32,098 nucleotides of DNA from JAVJSD01 sp040219575 (GTDB lineage: Bacteria > Planctomycetota > Planctomycetia > Pirellulales > Pirellulaceae). Location: contig JAVJSD010000153.1 in assembly GCA_040219575.1 (NCBI GenBank), forward strand, positions 1 to 32,098, written 5' to 3'. Of this stretch, positions 21,446 through 28,784 are shown piece after piece. How positions within the stretch are numbered: position 1 is the first letter of the stretch; the number at the start of each line of letters is the position of its first letter. A model generated the notes under the pieces. The model searched no databases, was not told the DNA's origin, and saw nothing but the letters and a program-made list of their open reading frames with translations. The translations under genes and the position numbers were made by a program.

Positions 21446-23838
21446 GAGAGTCGCTGAGGCGGGCCAATTGGCCGCTGCTGACGATGGTCGGACTGACCTC
21501 GTTGCTGGTGGGCATCGGCTGCGTGGGACCGTCCGGCGCCGGTCCGCTCGACGTGGCGTTGGCCGTCGGCTTGTGGGCGGCGGCGGTCGCCGGGCATCTC
21601 TACGTCGTGCGACGCGAACGGCTCGCCTCGCATTGGATCGTATTGGCGCTGGTGGCCGCGCTGCTGTCGCCCGCCTTGCAGTTCTTGTTCTTCTCGCCCC
21701 CGGCGACGGGTCTGACGCCGCTGGCGACCGGTTGCCTGATCGGACTGCGCAACGTGATTCTGTTGGCGGCGGTCTTTTCCAAGGCTCCGCGTTTCGAACG
21801 CATGGCCGCTTCCGCCAGCGCCTTTCTGGTGCTGGTCGCGTTTTCGTTGGGAGACGGACTGGCGGTGTTTCTGGCGGCGATGTTCTACACGGCGGCGGCC
21901 GTTTGGTGGTTGATGAACCGTCACTGGGCGGCGATTTCGCGGCGGCGCGTGGCGGGGCGGCACACGCGTCTGCCGTGGTTCGGCGTCACGACCATCGCGA
22001 GTTGCATGGCGCTGCTGGTGTTCGCCGCGGTGCTGCTCTACCCCGGCAGTGGACGATCGCTCCAGGACTCGCTGCTCGAGTGGCTCTACGGCGATGACGA
22101 CTCCCTGAGCATGAAGATGGAGGCCAACCGCTTCAACCTCGAGCAGGAAACGCTCGAGGATCTGGCCGACGACAAGTACGGTGAGAACAACGCCAAATCG
22201 GCGGGCGGGCGAGGCGGCGACTCGTCGGACCGGATGTTCAAGCAGGCCAGCGACTTCTCCACCATCCGCCGACCGCCCGACGCCCAGAATCAGGACACGG
22301 GCCAATCAATGTTCTTCGTCCAGGGCCCGGCGGCGGTGCACCTGCCGGTGACGCACTATCGCGACTTCGACGGCGCCACGCTGAAGGCCGAATCCCCTTC
22401 TTTGACGATGGGCCCCCGAGTCAGCTCCTTTCTCCGCGGCGACCAGGCCTGGAAGACGCTGCTGGATCCGAAAAACCGCTTGCTGTCCGAAGGCGACCTG
22501 GGAGCGGGCGACATGTCGTTCTCGCTCGACGCCATGAAATCGATGGACGCCGACGCCATCGAAGAGTTACGACGCCTGGCCGCCCAGTACGTCGGCGCCG
22601 ACCGTCCCTCGGTATCGCCCGAATTCCAGTCGCTCGATGTCGCGGGACTGGAACGAGCCTTGGGCGATACGCGGTATTGGGGGCGTAACATGCAGTACCT
22701 CGGTACGCACTACGACCTCGATTTGCTGGTCGAGGAGTTGCAGAACGACCCGCAGGCCATGGCGCTGTTGATGGAGATGGCCTTCAATCGACAGGAAGGC
22801 GACGAGCAGCGATTCGCGGACTACCTGCGGCGATGGCGAAAGCAGCGCCCCGGTCCGGCGCTCCCGGCTGAGATGGCCGAAGTCGTGCAACGTTGGATTG
22901 AAGGCAAGCCGCCGGGCCGGCGGCAGATCGACGCCGTCGTCGAACATCTCCGCGCCGATTACCAGCACGATCCCACGGCGACGGCGCCCGCCGACGAGCC
23001 GGACTCGGTGCGTTATTTTCTGTTGGAATCGAAGCGCGGTCCGGATTATCTGTTCGCCACCAGCGCCACCGTGATCCTCCGCAGTCTGGGATATCCCAGT
23101 CGCGTCGTGGGCGGCTACTACGCGCCGCCGGAGCAATTCAACTGGCTGACAGGACGCGGCGAAGTTCGCAACGACGACGTGCACTTCTGGACGCAGGTGT
23201 GGGTGGCGGACCTGGGCGTCTGGCTCGACCTGGAGCCGACGCCGGGCTACGACATGCCGCATCCGCCCCAACCGATCGGCGAACGACTCGCCGCCGTCTA
23301 CGCCTCCGCCGGCGACTGGGCGGCGAAGAACGCCGCCTGGGTCACGACCGTCGCGCTGGTCCTGGTCGTGGTGATGCTGTCGCGCGCCGTCTGGACCGAC
23401 CTGCTGGCGACCGCCTGGTGGCGCTGGCGGACTCGGCGGCGCGGCGACACGTCGGAACGCGCGCAACGGCGGCTGATTCTACGGACTTGCCGGTTGATCG
23501 AGCGGCGCGCCAAATTCGCGGGAGCGGCGCGTCCCGCGGGAACGACTTGGTGCGATTGGGTGACGCCGTTGTTCGACGACGAGCCGGAACGGCAGCGCGA
23601 TCTGCGGCGCCTCGGCCGTCTGGCGAACTGGGCCGCCTTCGCGCCCAAGCGCTGTTCACCGCCGTCGCATGCCGACTACGACCAGGCGACCGCCTTCTGT
23701 CGGGCGATTGTCGCCAAGGTCACGCGCCGGCGGCTCCGGCCCCAGACCAAACGTCCGGCCTCCCAGCGGCGAGTCTCACAAACACGGGATCCGCAACAAC
23801 GCACGTACACACGACTTCAACCCGGAACGACATCATGA
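21433..23838 (+). CDS. TgpA-type transglutaminase-like membrane protein, catalytic Cys replaced
   Basis: An 801-residue membrane protein of the DUF3488/TgpA layout: about five to six N-terminal hydrophobic helices (1-200), a long extracytoplasmic segment, a transglutaminase-like core at about 490-620, a last helix at about 638-655 (VTTVALVLVVVMLSRAVW) and a basic cytosolic tail. In the core, His584 (DVHFWTQVW) and Asp599 (WLDLEPTPG) of the Cys-His-Asp triad are kept, but the Cys position is Asp538: RGPDYLFATSATVILRSLG, where active enzymes read RG-x-C-E-(H/Y)-(F/Y)A. The fold is therefore probably a non-catalytic binding module. The start is GTG 21433 inside the end of the DUF58 gene; the stop overlaps the MoxR gene as ATGA. 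Confidence 0.85.
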   Translation: MDALRESLRRANWPLLTMVGLTSLLVGIGCVGPSGAGPLDVALAVGLWAAAVAGHLYVVRRERLASHWIVLALVAALLSPALQFLFFSPPATGLTPLATGCLIGLRNVILLAAVFSKAPRFERMAASASAFLVLVAFSLGDGLAVFLAAMFYTAAAVWWLMNRHWAAISRRRVAGRHTRLPWFGVTTIASCMALLVFAAVLLYPGSGRSLQDSLLEWLYGDDDSLSMKMEANRFNLEQETLEDLADDKYGENNAKSAGGRGGDSSDRMFKQASDFSTIRRPPDAQNQDTGQSMFFVQGPAAVHLPVTHYRDFDGATLKAESPSLTMGPRVSSFLRGDQAWKTLLDPKNRLLSEGDLGAGDMSFSLDAMKSMDADAIEELRRLAAQYVGADRPSVSPEFQSLDVAGLERALGDTRYWGRNMQYLGTHYDLDLLVEELQNDPQAMALLMEMAFNRQEGDEQRFADYLRRWRKQRPGPALPAEMAEVVQRWIEGKPPGRRQIDAVVEHLRADYQHDPTATAPADEPDSVRYFLLESKRGPDYLFATSATVILRSLGYPSRVVGGYYAPPEQFNWLTGRGEVRNDDVHFWTQVWVADLGVWLDLEPTPGYDMPHPPQPIGERLAAVYASAGDWAAKNAAWVTTVALVLVVVMLSRAVWTDLLATAWWRWRTRRRGDTSERAQRRLILRTCRLIERRAKFAGAARPAGTTWCDWVTPLFDDEPERQRDLRRLGRLANWAAFAPKRCSPPSHADYDQATAFCRAIVAKVTRRRLRPQTKRPASQRRVSQTRDPQQRTYTRLQPGTTS

Positions 23839-24845
23839 CGGCTGCCGAATTGCGTGGAACCCGAGGCGCCCCGTCCGGAGACGCGAAGACCAACGGACAA
23901 AGCGGCTCCGAGCCGCCGTCTCCCTTGGACGCCCTCCGCGAAGCGCTCAACGCCGCCCTCCGCGGCAAACGCGAAGTGGTCGAGATGGTGCTCGCCTGCC
24001 TGCTGGCCCGCGGCCATCTGCTGGTCGAAGATCTGCCGGGCTTCGGCAAGACGACGCTCGCCAAAGCGCTCGCCTCGGCCATCGGCGGTCGCTTCTCGCG
24101 GATCCAGTGCACCCCCGATCTGCTGCCGGGCGACATCACCGGCTTCAGCATCTTCAACCAGGAGACGCGCGCCTTTGAGTTCAAGGCGGGACCGGTCTTC
24201 GCCGACGTGCTGCTGGCCGACGAAATCAACCGCGCCACGCCACGAACGCAAAGCGCGCTGCTGGAGGTGATGGCCGAGCGACAGGTGACGATCGACAACA
24301 CCTCGCACGCCTTGCCCGACCGGTTCTTCGTCATCGCCACTCAGAATCCCATCGAACTCCATGGAACTTTTCCATTGCCGGAGGCGCAGCTCGACCGTTT
24401 CGCCATCAAGCTGCACATCGGTCCGCCCAGCGACGAGCATCTGAAGCAGTTGCTGGAGGCTTCGGTGGGCTGGCTCAGCGACGCGCAGCGCGAGGCGTCG
24501 CAGGTGATCGACCACGATCAGTTGATCCGGCTGCAGCGGCAGACTGCCGACGTCGCCGCGGCGCCGCCGCTGGTCGACTATCTCGTCCGCCTGGCCGAGG
24601 CGCTCGGCCGCCACACACAGGTCGTGTACCCCGTCAGCCCTCGCGGACTGTTGATCTGGCTGCGGCTGGCGCAGGCCTGGGCGGTGCTCGACCTGCGCGA
24701 TTACACGACGCCCGACGACGTGCGGGTCGTGGCGCAGTCGGTGCTCGGCGTGCGGCTGGGAATCGACGCCGCGGCGGTCGAGGAAGTGGTGTCCGAGGTG
24801 TTGGCCGAGGTCGACGTACCCGACTACAAGTACGACGCCGGCTAG
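23835..24845 (+). CDS. MoxR-family AAA+ ATPase
   Basis: A 336-residue MoxR ATPase. Walker A is GFGKTT (Gly69-Thr74), Walker B is LLADEINRA (Asp129-Glu130), and sensor 1 lies in FFVIATQNPIE. The MoxR signature GTFPLPEAQLDRF follows, then a C-terminal lid with SPRGLLIWLRLAQAWA. The N-terminal 35 residues are polar and unstructured. MoxR proteins act as chaperone-like unfoldases with the DUF58 partner to insert cofactors or activate envelope complexes. The ATG at 23835 overlaps the preceding stop by ATGA. The gene order here, DUF58 - TgpA - MoxR, differs from the common MoxR-first order. No partner follows; 595 non-coding bases come next. Confidence 0.93.
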   Translation: MTAAELRGTRGAPSGDAKTNGQSGSEPPSPLDALREALNAALRGKREVVEMVLACLLARGHLLVEDLPGFGKTTLAKALASAIGGRFSRIQCTPDLLPGDITGFSIFNQETRAFEFKAGPVFADVLLADEINRATPRTQSALLEVMAERQVTIDNTSHALPDRFFVIATQNPIELHGTFPLPEAQLDRFAIKLHIGPPSDEHLKQLLEASVGWLSDAQREASQVIDHDQLIRLQRQTADVAAAPPLVDYLVRLAEALGRHTQVVYPVSPRGLLIWLRLAQAWAVLDLRDYTTPDDVRVVAQSVLGVRLGIDAAAVEEVVSEVLAEVDVPDYKYDAG

Positions 24846-25440
24846 CTCCCGGAATGTTCTGCATCGGTCCCCTGTTCCAGCCCTTGCTCATCGCCGGCGA
24901 CGTCCACGAAAGCACCTACGGGGTTGCGGCAGATCACTCATGAATGAAGCGGGCTCGACGGCGCTCGCGCCGCTGGTGGTCTGAATCCGATCGTAGGTGA
25001 CTCCAATCGTAGAAAAGCTGCGAATTGTAATGGCGTGACGGGCTTGTCGCGTTGCGCCATCCGTGCACGGCTCTCCGCTTCGGTCGAGACCGCTGGACGC
25101 CGTGCGGCGGGGGAATCCTCACGCGGCACGCTCAGTCGCCGTCAGGCCGCGATTCGACGACGCCTGTGCGAATCCCACCGCCCACATCGTGTTTGTGTGC
25201 TAAACTGAAGAAGGTCTTGGGACCGGTCGGGAATCTGACAAGGTTTCTTCAACGGGGCAGCTATCTTGAATTCGCAATTCATCTTCCATTGCGTATCCGC
25301 CGCCGTGCTCGTACGGCTGAGCGTTGGTTGAAATTCGCCTCCACGTTCCGTGACGGATTGTGGAGGCCATGCGATGTTTCAACGGCAGTCGCGGTTTCGC
25401 CCGCGCACGCTTCCACATTCTGCGGTTCTTACGTCAATAA
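24846..25440. other. Long non-coding stretch before the hybrid kinase gene
   Basis: 595 bases without a convincing gene. Frames of 60-130 codons exist here but are rich in Arg, Pro and Cys and lack ribosome binding sites. A short ATG frame at 24854 gives 29 residues (MFCIGPLFQPLLIAGDVHES then TYGVAADHS); it has no support. An extended -10-like sequence, TGCTAAACT, ends at 25206. If used, it would give a leader of about 230 bases for the kinase gene. I see no clear terminator after the MoxR gene. Confidence 0.4.
25198..25206 (+). promoter_or_regulatory. Possible extended -10 promoter of the hybrid kinase gene
   Basis: TGCTAAACT is a TGn-extended -10 box in a locally AT-richer stretch. No -35 match is found 16-18 bases upstream. 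The gap to the kinase start (25450) would be a leader of about 235 bases. The assignment is weak. Confidence 0.3.
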
Positions 25441-25449
25441 GTGAACGCC

Positions 25450-26748
25450 ATGACGACCTTCGCCGGTTTCGATCAAGATACGCTTCAAGCCCGCCTTGAA
25501 CAACTCGAACAACAACTGCACTGTCGCGACGATGCGGCTCAGCGGGCCAAGAGCGATTTCCTGGCCAACATGAGCCACGAAATGCGCACGCCGCTCAACG
25601 CCGTGATCGGATTCACGCGTCTGCTCACCAGCGAACGGTTGACCTCGCAGCAGCACGAAAAGGTTCGCTTCATCGGCGATTCGGCCCACGCCCTGCTGGA
25701 GTTGATCAACGACCTGATCACACTGGCCAAGTACGAGGCCGGCGTGCTGCGGCCGTACCTGACCTGGTTCGACGCGGCGCCCGTGCTGCGCGAGAGCATC
25801 GATCACTGTTTGGCCGTGGCCCACCTGAAGGGTCTCCGCGTCGAGTACGAATACGAGTCGTCGATCCCGGACGTGCTCCGCGGCGATCGGGCCCGATTGC
25901 GGCAGGTGCTGGTGAACCTGCTGGGCAACGCGGTCAAATTCACCGACGAGGGCCTGGTGAAGTTGCGGGTGAGCGTCGATCACGAGACGCACAGCCAGGT
26001 CACGCTGCGTTTTGAAATCGAGGATACGGGCCCCGGCATCGACGACGAAATGTTGGAGCACCTGTTCCAACCCTTCACGCAAGGCGACGCCTCGACAACT
26101 CGCAACTACGGTGGAACCGGCATGGGACTGGCGCTCTGTCGACGACTGATCGACCTGCTCGAGGGCCAACTCGGCTGCCGACGCCGCGACGAGGGAGGGA
26201 GTCTGTTTTGGTTCATGATGACGTTCGACAAGCACGAGCTCTCGCCCCGCGCCGTGGTGGAGGAGACGACCGACCAGTCCCAATCCGCCGCGCTCCCAGG
26301 GACCGCCCGTCACGAGGCGCCACGCGACGTCGAGGCCGGCGCGCGGATCCTGATCGTCGACGACGACCGTCTGTGCCGAGTGCTGCTGAGCGACATGCTG
26401 CACAACTTCGGTGATTGCGAATTCGCCGCGTCGGGCGTGGAGGCGATCGACAAGGTGGAAGCCGCGCTCGACCAACAATCGCCGTTCGACCTGATTTGCC
26501 TCGACATCATGATGCCGGCCATGGACGGCCACACGACGCTCGAGGAAATCCGCCGCCGCGAAGAGATGCACGGAATCGGCGGAGGCGATTGCGCGAAAGT
26601 GGTGATGACCACGGCGCTCCGCGAGTCGCACCACTGCCTGCACGCCTTCAAGGCCGGCTGCGAAGCGTATCTCACCAAGCCTATCGAGCAGGCCGGCCTG
26701 ATGCGCACCCTGCGAGAACTCGGCGTGGTGCAACAGCGCCGAGTCTAG
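25450..26748 (+). CDS. Hybrid histidine kinase with C-terminal receiver domain
   Basis: A 432-residue soluble protein, starting at ATG 25450 (a GTG three codons upstream, directly after a stop, is the alternative). A short coiled coil (residues 10-35) leads into the H-box SHEMRTPLNAVIGFTRLL, with His43 as the phospho-acceptor. The ATPase domain has the N box (LVNLLGNAVKFTDEG), G1 (DTGPGI), an F box (FQPFTQGDASTTRNYGG) and G2 (GGTGMGLALCRRL). A linker is followed by a receiver domain (ILIVDDDRL; Asp352 in LICLDIMMPAMDG; Lys in YLTKPIEQ). It has no sensor or membrane domain. No output domain or partner regulator lies next to it, so the receiver may pass phosphate to a diffusible partner or block the kinase. 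Confidence 0.92.
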   Translation: MTTFAGFDQDTLQARLEQLEQQLHCRDDAAQRAKSDFLANMSHEMRTPLNAVIGFTRLLTSERLTSQQHEKVRFIGDSAHALLELINDLITLAKYEAGVLRPYLTWFDAAPVLRESIDHCLAVAHLKGLRVEYEYESSIPDVLRGDRARLRQVLVNLLGNAVKFTDEGLVKLRVSVDHETHSQVTLRFEIEDTGPGIDDEMLEHLFQPFTQGDASTTRNYGGTGMGLALCRRLIDLLEGQLGCRRRDEGGSLFWFMMTFDKHELSPRAVVEETTDQSQSAALPGTARHEAPRDVEAGARILIVDDDRLCRVLLSDMLHNFGDCEFAASGVEAIDKVEAALDQQSPFDLICLDIMMPAMDGHTTLEEIRRREEMHGIGGGDCAKVVMTTALRESHHCLHAFKAGCEAYLTKPIEQAGLMRTLRELGVVQQRRV

Positions 26749-26756
26749 CCCTTGCG

Positions 26757-26843
26757 GCAGCGGAACTCGCCGGAACTGCGACGCTTCTCATGATGCCGGA
26801 AGCCTGGCCACGTCTGGCCGCTTCCGCGACGGGTTTTCAGGCG
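26757..26843. repeat. Two-hairpin interspersed palindromic repeat, decayed copy 3
   Basis: CAGCGGAACTCGCCGGAACTGCG and CGGAAGC...GCTTCCG correspond to the two hairpins of the elements at 2682-2745 and 19133-19197, with several mismatches. The right edge ACGGGTTTTCAGGC matches the flank of copy 1 (ACGAGTTTTCAGGC). It fills the gap between the convergent hybrid kinase and SGNH hydrolase genes and may serve as a terminator for both. Confidence 0.65.
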
Positions 26844-26847
26844 TCGT

Positions 26848-27645
26848 CTAGTAGTACGAAATCGCGCCGCCGTCGGGCAGGCGGGCGGCGGGTTGTGCGC
26901 GACGTTGCTCGAAGCCGAACAGCCGTCGGAATTGCGGACGCAGCCAGCGCGTCAGCAGCCAACGTCGCAGCGACGGCCGCGACGGCGCCGCCGGCCCCTT
27001 GTCGCTCCAAGACGCCAGGATGTGGCTCCAAGCGGGTCCCACGCGATTCAAACGAATGTGGATCGGATCGAGTCCAAACCACTCCGGCAACGGCTTCACG
27101 CGAACGGCCCCATGCCGCTCGGCCAATTCGCACAGTAGCTCGTTCAGCCGCAACGCGCGATCGAGCGCCTCGCGATGCGGCAGGCGGCACTGCGGGAAGA
27201 ACAACGCCCGCACGAGGTTGTACCTCCGGGCCGTGATCCGCTCGACGTCGTGCACCGGCAGTTCGGTGACGATCACCCGCTCGCTGCAAGCGGCCATGCG
27301 AGACAGGCACTGGTCGACCCAGTCGCCGATCCGCTCCACCTCGAACCCGTACAGGATGTCGTTGCCGACGTCGGTCAACAGGGCCGCGGTGGGCGCCGGC
27401 GGGCGCTCTTTGAGGTCGCTCCATAAGCCGCACTGGCGAATGCCCGGCAGCCCGCGGCCGAGGAAGTAACTGGTCCCGCCATAGGATCGGCCGTGGCCGT
27501 GGGCGACGAGAAAGTCGAGCGGCGTTCCCCAGCAGCGGGCCGAGGTGTCGTAGATCGTCGAGATGCCGCGGACGACGTTGCTGGCCCCGACGATCACCAC
27601 GCGCCGCATTGGAGGTGCGTCGTCGCCGGCGTCCTTTTCGCTCAC
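26848..27645 (-). CDS. SGNH/GDSL hydrolase-like protein
   Basis: A 265-residue protein with SGNH-hydrolase blocks: block I Gly-Ala-Ser22-Asn in VVIVGASNVVRG, block III Gly94-Asn95-Asp96 in LTDVGNDILYG, and block V Asp193-Pro-Ile-His196 in GLDPIHIRLN. Ser22, Asn95, Asp193 and His196 are thus in place, although the usual GDS is GAS. There is no signal peptide. The C-terminal part is basic and probably not catalytic. The start is GTG 27643-27645, overlapping the TGA of the upstream M50 gene as GTGA, with a GGAGG site. The first ATG in this frame, near codon 13, lacks a site. Members hydrolyse esters of lipids, acyl-CoAs or polysaccharides; the substrate here is not predictable. Confidence 0.75.
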   Translation of the reverse strand: MSEKDAGDDAPPMRRVVIVGASNVVRGISTIYDTSARCWGTPLDFLVAHGHGRSYGGTSYFLGRGLPGIRQCGLWSDLKERPPAPTAALLTDVGNDILYGFEVERIGDWVDQCLSRMAACSERVIVTELPVHDVERITARRYNLVRALFFPQCRLPHREALDRALRLNELLCELAERHGAVRVKPLPEWFGLDPIHIRLNRVGPAWSHILASWSDKGPAAPSRPSLRRWLLTRWLRPQFRRLFGFEQRRAQPAARLPDGGAISYY

Positions 27646-28451
27646 CAAGGTCGGCCTCCGCCGCCGAATCCACCACCACCGCCAAAGCCGCCGCCGGAAA
27701 TCTGTTGCAGAACTTGATAGCTGCTGAAGGCGAGCGAGCCGAACAAGATGGCGATGAAGAATCCGTCCCTCCCCATCAAGGCCAGCGCGGCGATCGCCGC
27801 CGCGCCCGCGGCGAAGATGGACAGCCACAGCGACTGCTGGATGCCGGTGCGCGGATTGTTGACCACGAACACTTCGCGCGAAATCTGCCCGCCGTCAAGC
27901 GGATAGACCGGCAGGCAGTTCATCAGCCCCCAGAAGATGTTCACCCACAGCATGTTCTGAAACAGCATTTGCAGGTAGATGTTTCGGGCTTCGGCGACCA
28001 ATGGAAACGGCAGGACGCCGAATAGCCATCCATACACAACGGTCGCGCCGCTGGCGTAGGCGACGCCCAACACAATCGCCGCCAAGGCGAAGCCCGCGGC
28101 GGGGCCGGCAGCCGAAATCAACACCTGCTGCAGCGGCGAACGCCTGCCTCCATAGCCCAGCGAATAGGGCGAGCTGTCGGGAATCGCCAGCCCGCCGAAC
28201 GAATACAGCACCACCCGCGCTCCCTCGCCGAAGTAACGCATGGTGAAGGCATGGCCCAGTTCGTGAATCAGAATCGAGACGAACACCGCCGCCACCCAGA
28301 TCAGAATCCTCGGGCCCGCGCCGGGCCCGGTCCCTCCCATCAACCCCATGATCACCGCCACCAGCCAGAACAGCGGATGGACGCGCACGTGGATGCCGGC
28401 GAGGTTGAAGTGCAGATCGTAAGCAGTGCGGGAAGGCTCGCCGAGGAACAA
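27642..28451 (-). CDS. M50 (site-2 protease type) membrane metalloprotease
   Basis: A 269-residue membrane protein with the zinc-protease motif HELGH (His63-Glu64, His67) inside a hydrophobic helix and the third ligand Asp186 in NCLPVYPLDGG. This is the layout of short bacterial S2P-like (SpoIVFB-like) M50 proteases, which cut within membrane helices. At least five hydrophobic segments are visible. The C-terminus is a glycine-phenylalanine-rich tail (GGGFGGGGGFGGGG). The TTG start at 28449-28451 is chosen because GGGAG lies 6-7 bases upstream and no ATG fits the family start. An extended -10 (28545-28553) precedes it. Its stop overlaps the SGNH gene, so the two are probably co-translated. Confidence 0.87.
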   Translation of the reverse strand: MFLGEPSRTAYDLHFNLAGIHVRVHPLFWLVAVIMGLMGGTGPGAGPRILIWVAAVFVSILIHELGHAFTMRYFGEGARVVLYSFGGLAIPDSSPYSLGYGGRRSPLQQVLISAAGPAAGFALAAIVLGVAYASGATVVYGWLFGVLPFPLVAEARNIYLQMLFQNMLWVNIFWGLMNCLPVYPLDGGQISREVFVVNNPRTGIQQSLWLSIFAAGAAAIAALALMGRDGFFIAILFGSLAFSSYQVLQQISGGGFGGGGGFGGGGRPW

Positions 28452-28544
28452 GGGTTTCTCCCGCGGGGCGGAAACGGGGGCAGGATTTCGGGGAACGCCG
28501 GCCGGGCTTCGGCCGCGGCTATTCCCCTCAGCTTCTTCTTCGTA

Positions 28545-28553
28545 ATTCTAGCA
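28545..28553 (-). promoter_or_regulatory. Extended -10 promoter of the M50/SGNH unit
   Basis: Read on the minus strand the sequence TGCTAGAAT gives a TGn-extended -10 (TAGAAT at 28545-28550, one mismatch to TATAAT). The start point would be near 28538, leaving a leader of about 85 bases to the TTG at 28451. No -35 is evident, as is common for extended -10 promoters. Confidence 0.5.
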
Positions 28554-28642
28554 GAATCCTTGCCGGCGGCGACGCGGCTTTCTCGCCCCTCGCCGCATCC
28601 GGCGGTATGCTTGAACCGGCGCCCCCGCTGAATCGATCACTC

Positions 28643-28694
28643 CCTTGCTGGCGCTACGGGCTCGTGAGCGCCCGAGCCCGTAGCGCCAGCAAGG
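28643..28694. repeat. Perfect 22-bp inverted repeat (CGAGCCCGTAGCGCCAGCAAGG family)
   Basis: CCTTGCTGGCGCTACGGGCTCG (28643-28664) and its exact complement (28673-28694) enclose 8 bases. A decayed relative is at 12342-12393. It lies in the divergent spacer between the M50 protease and the DUF3857 gene, about 90 bases before the latter's ATG, and would form a very stable hairpin in its leader. Confidence 0.9.
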
Positions 28695-28784
28695 AAGAGG
28701 CGACAAGCCCGACTCTTGCAGCCCGGGGCGAAGGAAGAACAGCAAACGTCGTCTCCCGTCGCATACGAAAGACAGGCTTTCCGA

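Larger units (their letters stand above)
28452..28784. other. Divergent spacer of M50 and DUF3857 genes
   Basis: 333 bases containing the extended -10 of the M50 unit on the minus strand and the 22-bp inverted repeat. On the plus strand a TATGCT at 28606-28611 could be a -10 for the DUF3857 gene, but the spacing to a -35 is poor. No small gene is supported. Confidence 0.5.

Noticed and set aside
24854..24943. 29-codon ORF after the MoxR gene
   Set aside because: No ribosome binding site and no family match; too short to separate from chance.
25052..25444. 130-codon ORF before the hybrid kinase
   Set aside because: Rich in Arg, Pro and Cys, no start signal and no recognisable domain.
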